Source: Castor canadensis
Taxonomy: Eukaryota > Chordata > Mammalia > Rodentia > Castoridae
Direction: 5' to 3'
Length of the DNA stretch: 64,000 nt
Assembly: GCF_047511655.1 (NCBI RefSeq)
Contig: NC_133398.1
Location: forward strand, 50,969,638-51,033,637
Part shown: positions 42,640 through 55,460 of the stretch, piece after piece
Layout of the letters: each line of letters starts with the position of its first letter
Position numbering within the stretch: the stretch's first letter is position 1
Program-made: the position numbers and the translations under genes
The notes under the pieces: model-generated
Told to the model about the DNA's origin: nothing
What the model saw: the letters and a program-made list of their open reading frames with translations, nothing else
Databases searched by the model: none

Positions 42640-45160
42640 TAGGAAAGGAAGACTTTAAAGTATCCCTATTTGCAGATGGCACTCTTAGACATTACAATCA
42701 CCTTCAGCAAAGTAGCAGAATGCAAATAAACTTACAAAACAGTAACCTTTCTATATACTAACAATGAACAAACTGAGAAAGAATAGAGGAAAAGAATTCT
42801 ATTTACAATAGCCTCAAAAATAAATACCTGAGAACAAACTTAATAAAGGAAGTGAAAGACCTCTACAATGAAAACTATAAACCATTAAAGAAACAAATCA
42901 AAAGAGACATCAGAAGATGGAATAATCTCCCATGTTCATGGATTATAAGAATCAATATTGTGAATATGACTATATTACCAAAAGCAATCTATATGTTCAA
43001 TACAATCCCCATCAAAATTCCAATGACACTCATCACAGAGACAGGAAAATCAGCCCTAAAGTTCATTTGGTAGCATAAGAGACCTTGAGTACCCAAGGCA
43101 ATACTGAGCAAAAACAGCAAAGGAAGAGGTATCAGAATTCCTGACTTCAAACTACACTACAGAGTAATAGCAATAAAAACAGCATGGTACTGGCACAAAA
43201 ATAGACATGAAGACCAATTCAACAGAATAGAAAACCCAGATATGAATCCACACAGCTACACATGCCTGATTTTTTACAAAGGCACCAAAACCATATGATG
43301 GATAAAATATAGCCTCTTCAACAAATGTTGCTAGGAAAAGTGGATATTTGAATGCAGAAAACTGAAACCAGATCCATGTCTCACACCCTGTACAAATATC
43401 AGCTCAAAATATATGAGGGACCTTAATATAATACTTGAAATAGTGCAAGAAAGAGTAGAGAATACACTAGAACTTACACATAGGCAGTAACTTCCTAAAT
43501 AGAACTCCAATGGCTCATAAACTAAGAGAAAGGATTAACAAAAGGGACTACATGAAACTAAAATGCTTCTGCACAACAAAAGAAATGATCACCAGATTGA
43601 AGGGGCAACCCACAAATGGGTGAAAACCTTTGCAGCTATTCATCTGACAAAGGATTAATAACCAAAATATATAGGCAGCTTAAAAAATTAAACTCCCCCC
43701 AACATTCAATGACCCAATGAAGAAATGAGCAAGTGAACTGAACACAGCTTTTTCAAAGAAAGAAGTCCAAAAACCTAAATCCCTGGTCATTAAAGGACGT
43801 GCAAATCAAAACCACATTAAAAGTCTACCTCACTCCTGTGAGAATGGCTACCATCAAGAACACAAACAACAACAAAGGTTGGTAAGGATGTGGGAAAAAA
43901 AGAATCCTCACACAATGTTGGTAGGAACATAAATTAGTACAACTACTATGGAAAACAGTATGAAGACTCCTCAAGAACCTAAAAATAGAACTGCCATATG
44001 ATCCAGCAATACCACTCCTGGGGATATACCTGAAGGAATGTAAGTCAGGTTACAATGAAAGCACTTGCACTGCCATGTTTATTGCAGCTTTATTCACAAT
44101 AGCCAAGCTGTGTAAAAAGCCAAGATGCCCCAAAACTGATCAATGGATTAAGAAAATGTGGAATTTGTACACAATAGAATTTTATTCGGCCATAAAGAAT
44201 GCAATTTTTCATTTGCAGGTGAATGGACAGAACTAGAGATCATCTTAAGTGAAGTTAGCCTAGCCAGGTTCAGAAATCTAAAGGCCACATGTTTTCTCTC
44301 ATATGTGAAATACAGGCCCAATGCAAATACAAGCAATATCATATGTACATAAAAATATATACAGAACATGTATCCAAAAGTGAGACTGGTAGAGAACTCT
44401 AAGGGAGATAGAACAGAAGGAAAGAAATTTAGTGAATAATAATGAAGTTACATTTGTGTAGGAACAAGACATAATAAAACGTGCTGAAAACTGTTAAAAC
44501 AACACAGGATGGGGGAAAAGGTGTGAGTAAGTGCAGTGGAGGGTTACATTGACTTAAGCACAATGCAAATACAGGAAAAAGTCCCACTGACCAGTGAACA
44601 GACACCTAAACAAGGAAGGACAAGAATGAAAAACAGGTAATGCTAAGGGAAGACATTAACAAGAGGGAGAGGGTAAAAGAAGGTGAATGTAGGTGATGTA
44701 CTTTCTATACAAGAATGAATATAGAATTTTTAAACCTGTTGAAGAGGATTAAGGTAGAAAAGAGGAAATTGGAGGGGATGAACCAATCCCAGATGCAATA
44801 CATATATACATGAAAATGTCATAATGAAACTCTGTATAGTTACCTTAAACAAACAAAAATGTCTTTTTTCCCTCAAAAATGGAGGACAAGAATGTAAATC
44901 AGGCACTGTATGGGGAGTTGGTAACAGTGGAGGGGGGAGGATATAAAGAAAAGTTGTAGGAGGGTGAATATGGTGGAACTATTGTGTACTTATGTATGAA
45001 AATGAAAAAATGAGACCAGTTAAAACTATTCTAAGAATTGAAGGAGAGGTGATAAAAAAAAGAATGATTAAGGGGGCATATTTAACTAAGATATGCTGCA
45101 AACACTTTTGTAAATTTTATAATATACCCCCAGTACAAAAATAATGATAAAATTTTTAAA
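42640..45160 (+). mobile_element. Old L1, 3' part, continuing from 35439
   Basis: Resumes in reverse transcriptase (TCCCTATTTGCAGATGGC, so F-A-D-G instead of F-A-D-D). It continues through [20 protein letters not shown] (42852-43073), the TGGTACTGGCACAAAAA region (43185), and the ORF2 end near 44300. The long AT-rich 3' UTR (44300-45160) differs from that of the younger L1s, so it is a different, older subfamily. Stops are frequent. Confidence 0.9.
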
Positions 45161-45207
45161 TAATGTTTATGTAGTTGTTGTAATATAGTAAATGAACACA
45201 TGCATTT

Positions 45208-46250
45208 TTTTTCTTTTATTATTCATATGTGCATACAAGGCTTGGGTCATTTCTCCCCCCTGCCCCCACCCCCTCCCTTACCACTCACTCCGCCCCCTTC
45301 CTCTCCCCCACCCCCTCAATACCCAGCAGAAACTATTTTGCCCTTATTTCTAATTTTGTTGAAGAGAGAGTATAAGCAATAATAGGAAGGAACAAGGGTT
45401 TTTGCTGGTTGAGATAAGGATAGCTATACAGGGCATTGACTCACATTGATTTCCTGTGCGTGTGTGTTACTTTCTAGGTTAATTCTTTTTGATCTCACCT
45501 TTTCTCTAGTACCTGGTCCCCTTTTCCTATTGGCCTCAGTTGCTTTTAAGGTATGTGCTTTAGTTTCTCTGCGTTAAGGGCAACAAATGCTAGCTAGTTT
45601 TTTAGGTGTCTTACCTATCCTCACCCCTCCCTTGTGTGCTCTCACTTTTATCATGTGCTCAAAGTCCAATCCCCTTGTTGTGTTTGCCCTTGATCTAATG
45701 TCCACATATGAGGGAGAACATATGATTTTTGGTCTTTTGGGGCAGGCTAACCTTACTCAGAATGATGTTCTCCAATTCCATCCATTTACCAGCGAATGAT
45801 AACATTTCGTTCTTCTTCATGGCTGCATAAAATTCCATTGTGTATAGATACCATACTTTCTTAATCCATTTGTCAGTGGTGGGGCATCTTGGCTGTTTCC
45901 ATAACTTGGCTATTGTGAATAGTGCTGCAATAAACATGGGTGTACAGGTGCTTCTGGAGTAACCTGTGTCACAGTCTTTTGGGTATATCCCCAAGAGTGG
46001 TATTGCTGGATCAAATGGTAGATCAATGTTTAGCTTTTTAAGTAGCCTCCAAATTGTTTTCCAGAGTGGTTGTACTAGTTTACATTCCCACCAACAGTGT
46101 AAGAGGGTTCCTTTTTCCCCGCACCCTCGCCAACACCTGTTGTTTATGATGTTGCTGATGATGGCTATTCTAACAGGGGTGAGGTGGAATCTTAGTGTGG
46201 TTTTAATTTGCATTTCCTTTATTGCTAGAGATGGTGAGTATTTTTTCATG
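45208..46250 (-). mobile_element. 5'-truncated L1 (minus strand) with target-site duplication
   Basis: T-rich left end (the tail), G-rich tract read as C runs, 3' UTR, then the ORF2 C terminus. It is flanked by GAACACATGCATTTT (about 45193-45207 and 46251-46265). The ORF2 part (45695-46258 on the minus strand) is open for 187 codons up to the normal stop and includes the zinc knuckle, so the copy is young. Confidence 0.92.
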
Positions 46251-46266
46251 GAACACATGCATTTTA

Positions 46267-46990
46267 AAGCACTTAGTATAGTATATTCCTTAAAGTACTA
46301 TTCAAAATATGGTAGGGTTTTTGCTATTTTTCTTCACTTTATATGAGAAAATTATTTGCTTTGGTAAAAATTTTAAGATCTGTGTCCTACTTCTAACTGA
46401 CCTACAAAGGAGGAGGCCTAAAAAAAAATCAGAATTCTGTCATGAATTCTGAGTGGGGAAAATTTGTCCTTCATTTTAAAAAAGTGTCCTAGTTATATTC
46501 AGAAAGGAAATGGTGGCTTTGAAAATATCTGGAAGGGTGGGGGAAATAAAACATGATAGTTTAAAAAATAAAGGAATTCTGAGAAGAGTTGTATAGAAGA
46601 CTGAAGAACAGACACTCTTCACATGAAGAATGAATCTGAGTTTATGTTCAGTCAGGAAATGGCAGCATATAGGAATAATGTGGAAAAGAAGTTAGTCTCC
46701 TCTACTGAAGTGAATATGTATAGTGTTCTCTTACCAGTTCTGATGTGACACATTTCTGGAACACATACTTTCATTATGGAACCACAGGAAGCATTTTCCC
46801 TTCCCTCTAGAAATCCTTACATTGGTCTGCTCATTCACTCCTCCTTAACCTGCCTTACATATTCATATGCTTCCTTGGTTTTTGTATCTCACAAAGAGAA
46901 AGCACTCCCAGCTTTAGGATGGTCATTTCCTAGTGGATAATTAAGAGCTCTGGTAGGAGAGAAAGTGTCAGAATATGTCCTTTGCCTCCA
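46267..46990. other. Intergenic DNA before unit D
   Basis: No gene. From about 46860 there is weak resemblance to 15200-15350 and 54790-54920 (AAAGAGAAAGCACTCCCAGC, TGCCTCCAGCCTGCT), suggesting the start of the C/D duplication. Confidence 0.4.
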
Positions 46991-49750
46991 GCCTGCTCGG
47001 AGGTTCAAAATTCCTGACTCCTAACTTTTCTAGGTTCTGCAGGTCACATGGAGGAAAAGGGGGTGAGCCTTCCCATCTGGGTGTGGAGCTGCAAGTGAAG
47101 TCAGGGAAAATGTCCCATTTGATGGTATATTAACTATTTCCTAGGAGTAAGGTGTCCATCTGACAAATTCCTTCCTATACTCATTTCCTATCCCTTGACC
47201 TCACAATCAGGAGGAAGCTCTCTCTACCACTTTCAATAGGAACATGCTTGCATCAGTACCACCTTGACAGGGAGAACACAGGTGTAAGAAAAGGAATTTC
47301 AGAGAATGTAAGAATTGCCAGATGTGACCCATGGAGTATCTGTTCAGACAGATCTGGGAAATACTAAGGTGATGTGCACAGGACTCAAAGAAGTGGATCA
47401 GGAGGTGAGGGTAAATTGCTGAGGTAGGAGGAAGGCACTTCAGGTGATATCTCCCTAATCTCTAATTTGTATGTGAAATGATTATTTGTCCCTTGTATTT
47501 CTTTCCTCCTCCTCCACCACTTTGTGAGGAAGCTAGTTTAGAAGCAGAGCTACCTGGACATGTTTTGATAAACCCAACTGTCTTTGTGGTTGCTTTCACA
47601 TATTTCAAATATTATGACTTTTACTGCTCTTTGCTTACTTTTTAGTATAATTTTCATTTCATTTATATTTATGTTGATATTATCTGCAAATTTTGTAAGA
47701 TTCCATACTATCACCTTACCCTGAAAATCTCTATAACCATATTTTATATTATATCCTATATTTATTAACTTGCTATGTGTTCAACAGAATGGGGGAACAG
47801 AGAGGCAAGGCTGAAGGACAGGGTGGGAGCAGCAGGGGGATAGTATGTACTGAGCTGCCTACTTTCCTCATATCTCCTACTGAGCCAAGCCAGACTTTAC
47901 TCAACCCACTCCCAGCCCACCCAGGCACACCTAATCCACTTAAGAAAGAGCACAAGGAGACAGGAAACTGAACCCCAGCACATGAAGAGGTAACAGGGAT
48001 CAAGATGCAACTCAAGTTGGAGTTGGCCAAGTTCTTCAAGCTTCAGGACGAAGAATGTAAACAGGGGCATGCAGGGACCCTTTGTGTCTGCTTATTCCTG
48101 ATGTGCAGCAGAGCACAAAACTAGTAAAGTACAGGAGGCCCTTCTAACTGTCTACACCTCATGACCTATTACAGACCCCAGCTGCTCACCTGTACCTATT
48201 TAGAGGTTTTCGTGTTCTGATTCCACTAAAATCAGACTACAATAGACACAGGACTCTCTCATTTGTTCAGAAAGCTCAAAGTACATGTGCAAAAACGTGA
48301 AAACATTGAAAGAGTCAGATTGACAACAGGGCTGAAATAGAGGGGCTTTAGAGTGTCTACTAAGACAATGGAACTAGAGCAGTATCAATTCAGTGAATTG
48401 TTCCTTAAAATTGTAAGACTTGAATTCTGGATTCAGAATCCTTCAGATTCTCTCCTGTAAGAGGGAGAGAGGATTGAAGTAGCATTGAGAGCACCCCATT
48501 ATCCCACCAAGACCTGTACAATATCAGTATCTCCAACTGGGTGAACTCAAGACCAAGCAGCCTTCAGAGTATCGGAAGGGTCCAGAGATGCTCTAGGGCA
48601 GGAGAGCACGTCATCAAAGCACAGAGGAAATTATTCATGAAACCAGCTCCAACCAAGGAGTCTTTTAAATTTGGGCCTCTTAAATGATATGAAAACAATA
48701 AGACCACAGGAAGAAATTTGAGTATATTTAGCAAAAATTGAGACAAAGAGCTAGGTTTAATGGCACATGCCTCTAATCCCAGCACCCAGGTGTCTGGGGC
48801 AGGAGGTTCACAGGTTGGAGTCAGGCTTAGGCTACATGCTGGTACCCTATCTAACAAAAATAAAAGAAAAAGAAAGGAAATTCAGCAGAGCCTCTCTAGG
48901 AGGAAAAACACTAGCATGTGCACATTGGAAGATCACAATTTCTAATAGCAAAGACCCTTGTGAAAATTCATTTATCTAACTTTGTTCATTGAAAGAGAAC
49001 ATTGGTGAATCAATTCTCATCCCTTTTGTTCTAGTAGGTACACGCTGCACTGTTTAGGCATATTTAGGATTTGGGACCCTTCCTGAGGATAAGGGTCCGA
49101 AATACAAAGAATATCAAACCTATATAAACAACAAATAAGAGCCATTCACCATTAATGTGAGTAGCTAAAGAGCTATTATACCTCAGCCTGTAAGAATTAA
49201 GCATAAATATAACAATGATGGGGAATTCAAAAAGATCATGCCAAAAAAGACAACAAAAAAGTCATTTTTATCTTTTAAAGGAAACTCCAATGGAGCCCAT
49301 TAAGGGCCCATGTGAAGCAAGACATCCAGCACTGAGATGCTTAGGGCACCTTCCCAGCTCCCCAGAGTCCTACACGTAGGCTGTGAGCATGTAGGTTGGA
49401 GCCAAAGGAAACTCTCTGTAGGACTCTGTTTGTGTGGGTCACTTATATTTGTGTGCACAGGCAGGCAGGCTAACATCTCAGCTATGACAGGTTTTTATTT
49501 CAGATTTTGGTGAATGTTTGTATGATCAAAATGACATCTTTTTTAAAAATTGTGCTGGGGGTACATTGTGGTATTTACAAAAGTTCTTATAGTATATCAA
49601 ATATATCATCTTTTAAGGCTCAAGAAACATAGATAATGTAGAAGCCATGTTGCAGGTAAATTATCTATTTTGATGACCACCTTAGATAACCACACCAATG
49701 TGACTGCTTTCAGAGTGAAAAGCAACCCTTGGTTGTTTAAGGAGCTTTTT
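46990..49750 (+). repeat. 5' flank of IFN unit D (paralogous to unit C)
   Basis: 47020-47110 matches 15845-15930 and 48560-49260 matches 15925-16700. Between them, 47120-48555 has no counterpart in unit C and shows no gene, so it is an insertion here or a deletion there. A short L1 3' end piece (49542-49612, minus) and a SINE (48748) lie within it. Confidence 0.65.
48748..48872 (+). mobile_element. SINE
   Basis: GAGCTAGGTTTAATGGCACA, TGCCTCTAATCCCAGCA, GGGGCAGGAGGTTCACAGG, TTAGGCTACATGCTGG, then an A-rich tail. It is absent at the matching place in unit C (about 16300). Confidence 0.65.
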
Positions 49751-49754
49751 AAAG

Positions 49755-50015
49755 GTGCTCACTGCTTCCTTACAGAGAGTATGTAATATTCCTCCTCCTC
49801 TGGGCCATGTAAAAGGTCTTTTGGGCATTGACAATCATGGGATAGGGAAAAAAAGAGCAAGAAGAGATTCTTCACTGGGTTTTATCAGCAAAGGACAAGA
49901 ATCCCAGTCTAGTCTGAAGGTGAGAAACTGTCAGGGTAGAAATCGTGAAAGCCTTCTCCTCAGTAGCAAAGTTGTAAAACAGGTTACAAAGTAAGGATGG
50001 AGATCTGGGGTAATC
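49755..50015 (+). pseudogene. IFN pseudogene with internal deletion, unit D
   Basis: One open frame fuses a decayed N terminus (IDNHGIGKKRARRDSS, which lines up with the family pattern NHGL...QMRRIS, then FISKGQE for the KDR region) directly to the C terminus (NCQGRNRESLLLSSKVVKQVTK, whose DNA reads TGTCAGGGTAGAAATCGTGA, the VRVEIV region, in another frame). About 330 bases coding for helices B to D are missing. Its flanks match unit C, so it is the counterpart of the pseudogene at 17848. Confidence 0.65.
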
Positions 50016-50039
50016 CTGAAATGAGTGTCCCTGACAAAT

Positions 50040-51965
50040 TGGGACACACTTGCACATATGTCCTTGGTCATTCTAAATGACTTTTCTGCTTTAGTCAGAA
50101 TTTATTAAGTCAGCAGTGACAGCCCTGACACTACTAATTATTTATTTGAATTTTGTATATTCTTGTTTATTAGTATATAACTTTCTTTTTCTTTCTTTTA
50201 TTTTATTTTTCATATAACAAATGTTTGCCTTTATATTGCATTAAAATTAGAAAACATGTTCACTCTTCCATTTTATTAAATATTGTATTTTGTAATTTAT
50301 TATATTCTTATCAAACAAAACTTCTTGCATTTTTTCTTTTTATAAAACTGAAATCTAAATAGTAATATTTATATTTATATCCTTTTTATTCACTCATCAA
50401 ATGTATAAAGTGAGAATCAATGTGGCAGATCTTGGTATTGCAATCAAGAAAAACATGAATAAAGCAAACACACTTCCTTCTTGGTGGAAACTTCCAGTCT
50501 TACAGAGAAAGAAACAAATATCACTTACATAAAATACTGCGAAGAAAGGAAAAGGAAGTTCGACAGAAGAGATGCAGGGAATTAAAATAATACTAGATGT
50601 CCTTTCTAAAGTGTCTGGGAGACATAAAAGACAATTGAGAATATGGGTCAATAATGAACAGCAAATTTTGCATGGACAAAGATATCAATTTAGGTTTTTT
50701 TCATAGCATGTCTCAAGGCATGGAAATGGATGTGGTTACCCACAAATAGAGAGAAAAATGAGATGAGCTTATGCTTTGTCTGTAGTTCCTCAACGTTTAA
50801 AGGTAGGACAGAGAAGAACAGTCAGCAAAGGGCACTGAGGTGGAGATGACAGTGCAGTGAGAAGGAGAAACAGGGAAGTATGCAGAAAGATACAGGAAGG
50901 TGGTGGTAAAAACTGAATTGTCCCAGTGGACCTGAAAACAGATGACTTTGGTGATGTCAGTAGAATCTGGTTTAGTGCATACAATGGAGTAGAAACTGTT
51001 TGGGGGTAGGATGAAGAGGAAATATGAAAGGGGAAGTAAAAGCGCTGTGCATGGGAAATTATTTGGGCAGCTTGTTTGTTGAGTGGAAGATTGAAATAAG
51101 GTGACACCTGAAAGAGAATGTGGATTAATATCTCCTGCATTTTCTTTTCAGCCTTTTGCAATGTTTTCAAAGAATCATTTTCAAAGAGTGGTTGTATTAG
51201 CATAAAATGTAAACATTTTAAATATCCAATTTAAATAATTATTTGGGTAAAATACTAACTTACCAGTATTGTAGTCAGTTATACTTTCTTCCTTTTTTTT
51301 TTTTTTTTTTTTTTTGTGGGACTGGGGCTTGAACGCAGGGCCTTCACCTTAAGCCACTCCACCAGCCCTATTTTTGTGATTCATTTTTTCAAAATAGGGT
51401 CTCACAAACTATTTGTCCAGATGGCTTCAAACTACATCTCTGCTTGCTAATTGCAGTTCTTTTCTCTTTTTTTAATCACACCAATACAATAGTTTATTAA
51501 TAGGAGTATCTGGAAGAGGGGAGTATATAGGAATTCTACCTTCTGTTCAATTTTTTTCTATAAACCTGAAACTGCTCAAAAAATCATCATTTCTCTAAGT
51601 AGGTAAATATTTAGTATGCATGCTTAAGGCATCAGGAGACACTGAGAATGGCTAGGACACAGGAGATAACTGCAGTTCTTCTGTTCAATCTACATTACAA
51701 TTAGATCTCTTTTTATGCTGTTAATTTACTCTAGCTTTTATGTTGTAATTTCTAATTGTGGACATATGCATTTTCTGAAAAGTGTAGCCAAGTTATTTTG
51801 TTTTTTAACTTTACTTGTGTACAAAGAGCTGGACACTTCCTTTTTAAATTTAAATTGTGGAACATCTAGGTCAGAGAACCAATCTTCTCAGTAATCACAT
51901 TCCTCTTTTGACCTGAGATGTATTCAGCATCCTCTCTTGTAAATACGTTTTCACATTCATTTCTG
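50040..51965 (+). repeat. 3' flank of IFN unit D (paralogous to unit C)
   Basis: Follows 18236-20580 without the L1 insertion found there. It carries its own SINE at 51292. Similarity stops at about 51965, just before the point where unit C has the second zeta/delta-like remnant, so unit D never had it or lost it. Confidence 0.75.
51292..51465 (-). mobile_element. Dimeric SINE (minus strand)
   Basis: A T29 run (the tail), then GGGGCTTGAACGCAGGGCC (B box reversed), AAGCCACTCCACCAGCCC, and AGGGTCTCACAAACTATTTG. Confidence 0.85.
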
Positions 51966-51969
51966 TACT

Positions 51970-53790
51970 CCATTAGGATATTTTTCATTGATGATATGAA
52001 ATAGTAATCAAAATTGCTTCGGTTAAAGTGTCAAGCAATACCTGAGTCTTTTATTTAAATTTTCTTTCATTTCTTATTAGCCTCTCATACATCTTTACCA
52101 CAAATGTAGTTACTGCTGGTAATATAATATTTTTTAAAGATTTGCTTTCTTAATATGACTAGTAATTTTCCTATTTATTATAATTCTCTAATTCTTTTTA
52201 TTACTGATAACTTAAAATGTTGAATTCCCCTGGTTCAACCAGTTAAAGCCAAAAATTCCATTTCTACTTTTTCAATATTTTATCTACCTATCTTTTGTTG
52301 GTACAGGGGGTTAAATTCAATGTTTTACACTTGCAGGTGTTCTACCAGGGCCCTTTATGACTTGGTTATTTTTGTGATAGGGTCTAGTTTTACCAGGCTA
52401 ACCTGCACTGCAATCCTCCTATTGATGCTTCCCCTGTACTTGAGAGAACAGATGTGTGCCACTACACCCAACGTTTTTGATTGAGATGGGGGTCTAGCAA
52501 AATTCTTGCCTGGGCTAGCCTCCAAGTATGATCCTCCTGATCTCCACCTCACTAGTTCCTAGAATTACAGGCTTGAGTCACAACACCCAGTTGCTACTTT
52601 CTAAATAATATTGTTTACATTATTTCCTAATTAATTTTAGAATTAATCTATAGAACTTTAGTTTCATGAAAATCATGAATATGTGTTTTATGTTGTTCCA
52701 AAATGGCTAATTGGCATGCATGTCAAGGAATGTGGCATATGATCAAAATGAATGAAGAAAGATGATCATAATAATCTTTCAGAACCTAGAACAAAGAGCG
52801 ATTATTAAACACCAAGTAATAATATTAATTACAAAGTAATGCTGTACAACATATATAATAACCACCAACATAAGAATGACCAGGGAGAAATAATTTAATA
52901 GCCATATAAACTCAGACTTAAAACAATTGTTGAAAGAAACCATAATATAACATTTAGGTGTCATTCAAACTCACAATACAGGATTTTGCATCAGTCTCCA
53001 TTCCTCCAGTTCATTGGTGTGCTCCTGGGCAGCTCACATCACTCCTCCGGGTCTTAACTTCTCAAATGTAAGATGGAGGAGAAGTATTCATAGGGCCATT
53101 GTAGGAAAACAACACGTACATTTTTAAACACTTGGCAGTGTACTTTCCCATGACTGAGTAATTAATATATACTAACCATCTTATCTTTATATACAGATTT
53201 ATCCAGAAATAGTATTTGTCTTTAAGCACTGTGGAAATGTTTTACCACTTGTTAGAAACTGGTGACTACCCAAAGCTGGAATTCTATGGAGTTCTGGAAA
53301 ATAGGGAAAAACCTCAGTCCCTCTGCCTCAAGAGCAACTGTTTTCTGTCTAGTCAGTGGGAAGCCAACATCTAAGTGAGCCATTGCTGGGGGTAGGGAGA
53401 GGGAGAGAGAGATTGATTCATGGTATTTATGGACTGGTCTGGCACCTATTGTACTTGCTCCCACCTCTCCCCTCCCCTTCACTGGATCCACTCACCCCCT
53501 CATCACCAAGTCTTCCCTCCTTCACCTTTCTGCCCATTCTCTCAGGTGCTTCTGTTTCTGTTGCTCTGCAATTGAGGTTTCTATGAAAGGGCCCGAGGGA
53601 ATCCCGTAACAACGTCATACTAGAAGCTGAAAGTGAAGAGAAACCTCCCAGTCCAGTTTGCTGTGTGGCTCACGGAGAGCTCACATGGGGTGCACTCCCT
53701 GCTGGTCATGCGTGCAAGGACAGAGACCACATCTGCAGAAATGCACAACTTCTATTCCCTCCTGGGATTCACCTCCAAAAGGAACAACAG
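51970..53790. other. No gene recognised apart from a SINE
   Basis: AT-rich DNA. 53400-53780 is pyrimidine- and GC-richer but without IFN or other recognisable coding sequence. The minus-strand SINE is listed separately. Confidence 0.35.
52298..52595 (-). mobile_element. SINE, possibly two joined units (minus strand)
   Basis: GTTGGTACAGGGGGTTAAAT, AGGGTCTAGTTTTACCAGGC, GATGTGTGCCACTACACCC, then a second set AGCCTCCAAGTATGATCCTC, TACAGGCTTGAGTCACAACA. Its length exceeds one dimer. Confidence 0.7.
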
Positions 53791-53800
53791 GCTATTTCTT

Positions 53801-54725
53801 TTTTTTATTATTATTATTATTCATATGTGCATACAAGGCTTGGGTCATTTCTCCCCCCTGCCCCCACCCCCTCCCTTACCACCCACTCCGCCCCCTCCCT
53901 CTCCCCCCCACCCCCTCAATACCCAGCAGAAACTATTTTACCCTTATTTCTAATTTTGTTGTAGAGAGAGTATAAGCCATAATAGGAAGGAACAAGGGTT
54001 TTTGCTGGTTGAGATAAGGATAGCTATACAGGCAGTTGACTCACATTAATATCCTGTGCATGTGTGTTACCTTCTAGGTTAATTCTTTTTGATCTCACCT
54101 TTTCTCTAGTTCCTGGTCCCCTTTTCCTATTGGCCTCAGTTGCTTTTAAGGTATGTGCTTTAGTTTCTCTGCATTAAGGGCAACAAATGCTAGCTAATTT
54201 TTTAGATGTCTTACCTATCCTCACCCCTCCCTTGTGTGCTCTCAGTTTTATGTGCTCAAAGTCCAATCCCATTGTTGTGTTTGCCCTTGATCTAATGTCC
54301 ACATATGAGGGAGAACATACGATTTTTGGTCTTTTGGGGCAGGCTAACCTCACTCAGAATGATGTTCTCCAATTCCATCCATTTACCAGCGAATGATAAC
54401 ATTTTATGGCTGCATAAAATTCCATTGTGTATAGATACCACATTTTCTTAATCCATTTGTCAGTGGTGGGGCATCTTGGCTGTTTCCATAACTTGGCTAT
54501 TGTGAATAGTGCTGCAATAAACATGGGTGTGCACGTGCCTCTGGAGTAACCTGTGTCACAGTCTTTTGGGTATATCCCCAAGAGTGGTATTGCTGGATCA
54601 AATGGTAGATCAATGTTTAGCTTTTTAAGTAGCCTCCAAATTTTTTTCCAGAGTGGTTGTACTAGTTTACATTCCCACCAACAGTGTAAGAGGGTTCCTT
54701 TTTCCCCATATCCTCGCCAATACCT
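53801..54725 (-). mobile_element. 5'-truncated L1 (minus strand) with target-site duplication
   Basis: Same subfamily and orientation as the copy at 45208. It is flanked by CAACAGGCTATTTCTT (about 53785-53800 and 54726-54741). Its ORF2 part carries a small deletion (near 54403) that breaks the frame, unlike the 45.2-kb copy. Confidence 0.92.
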
Positions 54726-54739
54726 ACAACAGGCTATTT

Positions 54740-55301
54740 CTTACAAGAATTGATCCAATACTGGAATATGACTGTTTTTTTAGCATAAATGGTTACAAAA
54801 AGAGAGAATCTCTAGCTTCAGACAGGACATGGGCTCTTTGGGCGATGAGCAGCTACAGAGAGAAAGGAATGAAAATGTGTTTCCTGCTTCCAGTCTATTG
54901 TGCAGGTCACAGCCTCCTGACCAACCACCCCTTATCCACACTGTGGGGTGGAGCTGGACAAACTGTTTGGAACTGCAGTGATAGTTAGAGGGAAATCTCA
55001 TATCAAATGAGTGCTAAATGTCTATATTGAGAATAAATTATGTTTCACAAATTCATTCCAAATATCTGACTGCATAACTATGCAGATATACTCTTCACTC
55101 CATGAATAATCATACTGGCAGCCTCACCCACCCAGAGTCAAATAGAGGATTCAGATGTATTTTATGAATTGTATTTGAGGGATTCAACTATTGTCAACTG
55201 ACAGCCAGGGGGCCTGTTTACTGAAGTACATGAACAATGTAGAATTTGGGAGGTTTAACTGTCATTAATCAGAGGTAATTAATCAGAGTTTTGTGTATTT
55301 A

Positions 55302-55361
<60 letters not shown>

Positions 55362-55460
55362 TTGCTCATGTAGGTGCAAAGGATGTCAATTTCAAAGGGT
55401 TTTTGAATAATTTTTGCCTCAGATGACCTGGTCAATGCTTTTTCACTCATTATCACTTAA
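54740..55460. other. Fragment related to the start of units C/D, then spacer
   Basis: 54745-54930 resembles 15160-15350 (GAATCTCTAGCTTCAGACAGG; GTCACAGCCTCCTGACC compared with 15822). No coding potential. A (GT)n(GA)n microsatellite lies at 55302-55358. Confidence 0.4.
55302..55358 (+). repeat. (GT)n(GA)n compound microsatellite
   Basis: About nine GT units followed by about nineteen GA units. Confidence 0.9.

Noticed and set aside
45200-45382. Pro-rich frames at 45200, 53633-53975 and 57862-58089
   Set aside because: They are translations of the C-rich (reverse G-rich) tract of L1 3' UTRs.
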